Origin: an uncultured Clostridia bacterium
GTDB lineage: Bacteria > Bacillota > Clostridia > Christensenellales > Borkfalkiaceae
Assembly (NCBI GenBank): GCA_945835865.1
Contig: CAMAJQ010000021.1
Location: 1 to 8,065 of the forward strand
Length of the DNA: 8,065 nt
Direction: 5' to 3'
Position numbers and translations under genes: made by a program. This document shows, piece after piece, positions 6,845-8,065 of the stretch (positions are counted from its first letter, which is position 1; every line of letters begins with the position of its first letter). Under the pieces are notes generated by a model. It was not told the DNA's origin, made no database searches, and was given only the letters and a program-made list of their open reading frames with translations.

Positions 6845-7936
6845 TCAATCGCTCATGATTTTCCCATCTTCGACCCGAATGATATTCGCCTTTTCGTAAC
6901 CGGGAACGTCCTCTTTTTCCGTCACGGTGACGATGGTCTGCATCTTTCCGATAAAACTCTGCAGTCTCCTCTTGCGGGAACAATCGAGTTCGCTCATCGC
7001 GTCGTCGAGAATGAGGACGGGATATTCGCCGAATCTCTCGCGGAAGATCTCCGTTTCGGCAAGTTTCAGGGAGATTGCCGCCGTGCGCTGCTGTCCCTGC
7101 GAGCCGTAGGTCCGCACGTCGGAATCGTTCACGCGGATCTTCAGATCGTCGCGGTGGGGACCGACGGTCGTATAACCGAGTTCGATATCCTTGTCCGCCT
7201 TTTCGCGGAGAGCGTCCGCAAGTTGCCTGCAGATCTCTTCTTCCGTCCCCTCGTAACGGTAATCCCCTGTGACGGTCAAAGTTTCCCTGCCCCCCGTGAT
7301 TTCGCCGTGCGCCTCCCCCGCAAAGGGAGAAAGCATTCTGACGTAAGCGTTTCTCTCGGCGACGATCTTCGCCCCCGCTGCGGCGAGTTGCGCGTCCCAG
7401 ACGGGCAGGGTCTCCCGGATGAGAGAAAGATTTTCTTCCTTGAGAAGATTGTTGCGCTGCGCGAGGATCTTTTTATACTTCTGTAAAGCGTAAAAATAGC
7501 CGCGGGAAAGTTGAGAGAGGGAGATGTCGAGAAAACGCCTGCGGTCCTCGGGGCTTTCCTGCACGAGACGGAGTTCCCCCGGATTGAAAAAAACAGAATT
7601 GACGTTTCCGAGCAGTTCTCCGATTCTGGAGACGGGGACGCCGTTGACGGATACCTCTTTGTTTCTGTCCGAAAAGAAGCGGATCTCCGCCGACACGGAG
7701 CCGTAACGGGTCTGCGCCTCACAGGAAACGCGCGCCGAAGTCTGCCCGTGGCGAATGACCTGTTTATCCCTCTTCGCTCGGGGAGAATAGCCCGTACAGA
7801 GAAAAAAGATCGCTTCCGCCGAATTGGTTTTGCCCTGAGCGTTGCCGCCGCAGACGATATTCACTCCTTCCCGATAGCGGAAGGTCTCCTCAGCGTAATT
7901 GCGGAAATCGGTCAGATGAAGTTGTGAAACGATCAT
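6845..7936 (-). CDS. recF: DNA replication and repair protein RecF
   Basis: RecF is an SMC-like ATPase that binds gapped DNA and, with RecO and RecR, helps load RecA for recombinational repair. This copy has 363 residues, the usual length, and appears complete. It opens with the family pattern LHLTDFRNY, then Walker A GGNAQGKTN (30-38), the ABC signature region TYGSQGQQRT (276-285), and Walker B with D-loop PVLILDDAMSELD (306-318). The conserved TVGPHRDDL segment lies before the signature. A small departure is NSAEAI after Walker A, where most RecFs have NLLEAI. ATG 7936 has GGGAGG six bases upstream. In many Bacillota recF sits between dnaN or an S4-domain gene and gyrB; here the downstream neighbour is mrp and no gyrB is present, while the upstream neighbour lies mostly outside the window. 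Identity is secure. Confidence 0.97.
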   Translation of the reverse strand: MIVSQLHLTDFRNYAEETFRYREGVNIVCGGNAQGKTNSAEAIFFLCTGYSPRAKRDKQVIRHGQTSARVSCEAQTRYGSVSAEIRFFSDRNKEVSVNGVPVSRIGELLGNVNSVFFNPGELRLVQESPEDRRRFLDISLSQLSRGYFYALQKYKKILAQRNNLLKEENLSLIRETLPVWDAQLAAAGAKIVAERNAYVRMLSPFAGEAHGEITGGRETLTVTGDYRYEGTEEEICRQLADALREKADKDIELGYTTVGPHRDDLKIRVNDSDVRTYGSQGQQRTAAISLKLAETEIFRERFGEYPVLILDDAMSELDCSRKRRLQSFIGKMQTIVTVTEKEDVPGYEKANIIRVEDGKIMSD

Positions 7937-7977
7937 GTTTTCCTCCCGAAAAACCGCTGCCTGAGAACCCCGGCCTC

Positions 7978-7993
7978 GGACGGCGAACCGTCC
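7978..7993 (-). other. UUCG-loop hairpin upstream of recF
   Basis: Read on the minus strand, GGACGG-TTCG-CCGTCC is a perfect six-pair stem with a UUCG tetraloop, flanked by GGC and GCC that can pair after a small internal loop. No T-tract follows, so it is not an intrinsic terminator. It lies about 40 bases before the recF start and is probably in its leader. Confidence 0.5.
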
Positions 7994-7994
7994 T

Positions 7995-8044
7995 GCCGTA
8001 AAAATTTCCGCCGCAAGCCCTCACCGTGGGGCGATTTTGACGGC
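7995..8044. repeat. Long-armed inverted repeat upstream of recF
   Basis: The 11-base arms GCCGTAAAAAT (7995-8005) and ATTTTGACGGC (8034-8044) match as inverted copies at 10 of 11 positions. Inside them CGCC and GGCG can extend the stem past a three-base bulge, leaving a loop of about 17 bases. It adjoins the UUCG hairpin, so 7978-8044 is structured throughout. I cannot assign it to a known RNA family or mobile repeat. Confidence 0.45.
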
Positions 8045-8065
8045 AACCTCGCAGCAGGCACGCCC

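Noticed and set aside
8021..8065. Minus-strand frame ending in TGA at 8021-8023 (14 codons ending VAVKIAPR) as the tail of dnaN or another gene
   Set aside because: It is too short to be informative and does not match the DnaN or S4-protein C-termini I know; the inverted repeat overlapping it argues against coding.

Overview
The window (about 8 kb, GC-rich genes with AT-rich spacers) looks like chromosome from a Gram-positive bacterium of the Bacillota, probably a clostridial lineage. The reasons are strong AAGGAG-type ribosome binding sites, consensus housekeeping promoters, two lipoproteins with lipobox cysteines, a GntR/LacI hybrid (AraR-type) sugar regulator and a clostridial-style Mrp ATPase with an N-terminal cysteine cluster. 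The lineage is inferred from these features; nothing in the window fixes it to a genus.

Left part (1-3616): a divergent carbohydrate-uptake locus. On the minus strand, a near-consensus promoter drives a lipoprotein solute-binding protein, followed 42 bases later by a MalF/UgpA-type permease that runs off the left edge. A second permease would be expected beyond the edge. On the plus strand, a GntR-HTH regulator with a periplasmic-binding-protein-like sensor domain is transcribed away from them and probably controls the pair according to sugar supply. The shared control region holds both promoters, a strong hairpin in the binding-protein leader and a repeated AAYATGTTAT motif.

Middle (3617-5909): a 312-base spacer with a possible weak terminator, an inverted repeat and a good promoter, then a single-gene unit for a 618-residue secreted lipoprotein. 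Its parts are a lipobox, four Cys/His-rich CxxC-type modules, a transglutaminase-like domain with an intact Cys-His-Asp triad, and a short BspA-type leucine-rich repeat near the C-terminus. A strong hairpin with T-tracts on both sides ends this gene and the convergent gene beyond it.

Right part (5910-8065): two minus-strand housekeeping genes, recF (DNA repair and recombination ATPase) followed by an Mrp/ApbC-type iron-sulfur carrier ATPase. The recF gene is not next to gyrB on its downstream side, as it often is in Bacillota. The 129 bases upstream of recF hold two nested-looking inverted repeats and no gene I can recognise. The most distinctive item is the transglutaminase lipoprotein; I see no phage, transposon, CRISPR or defence system here.
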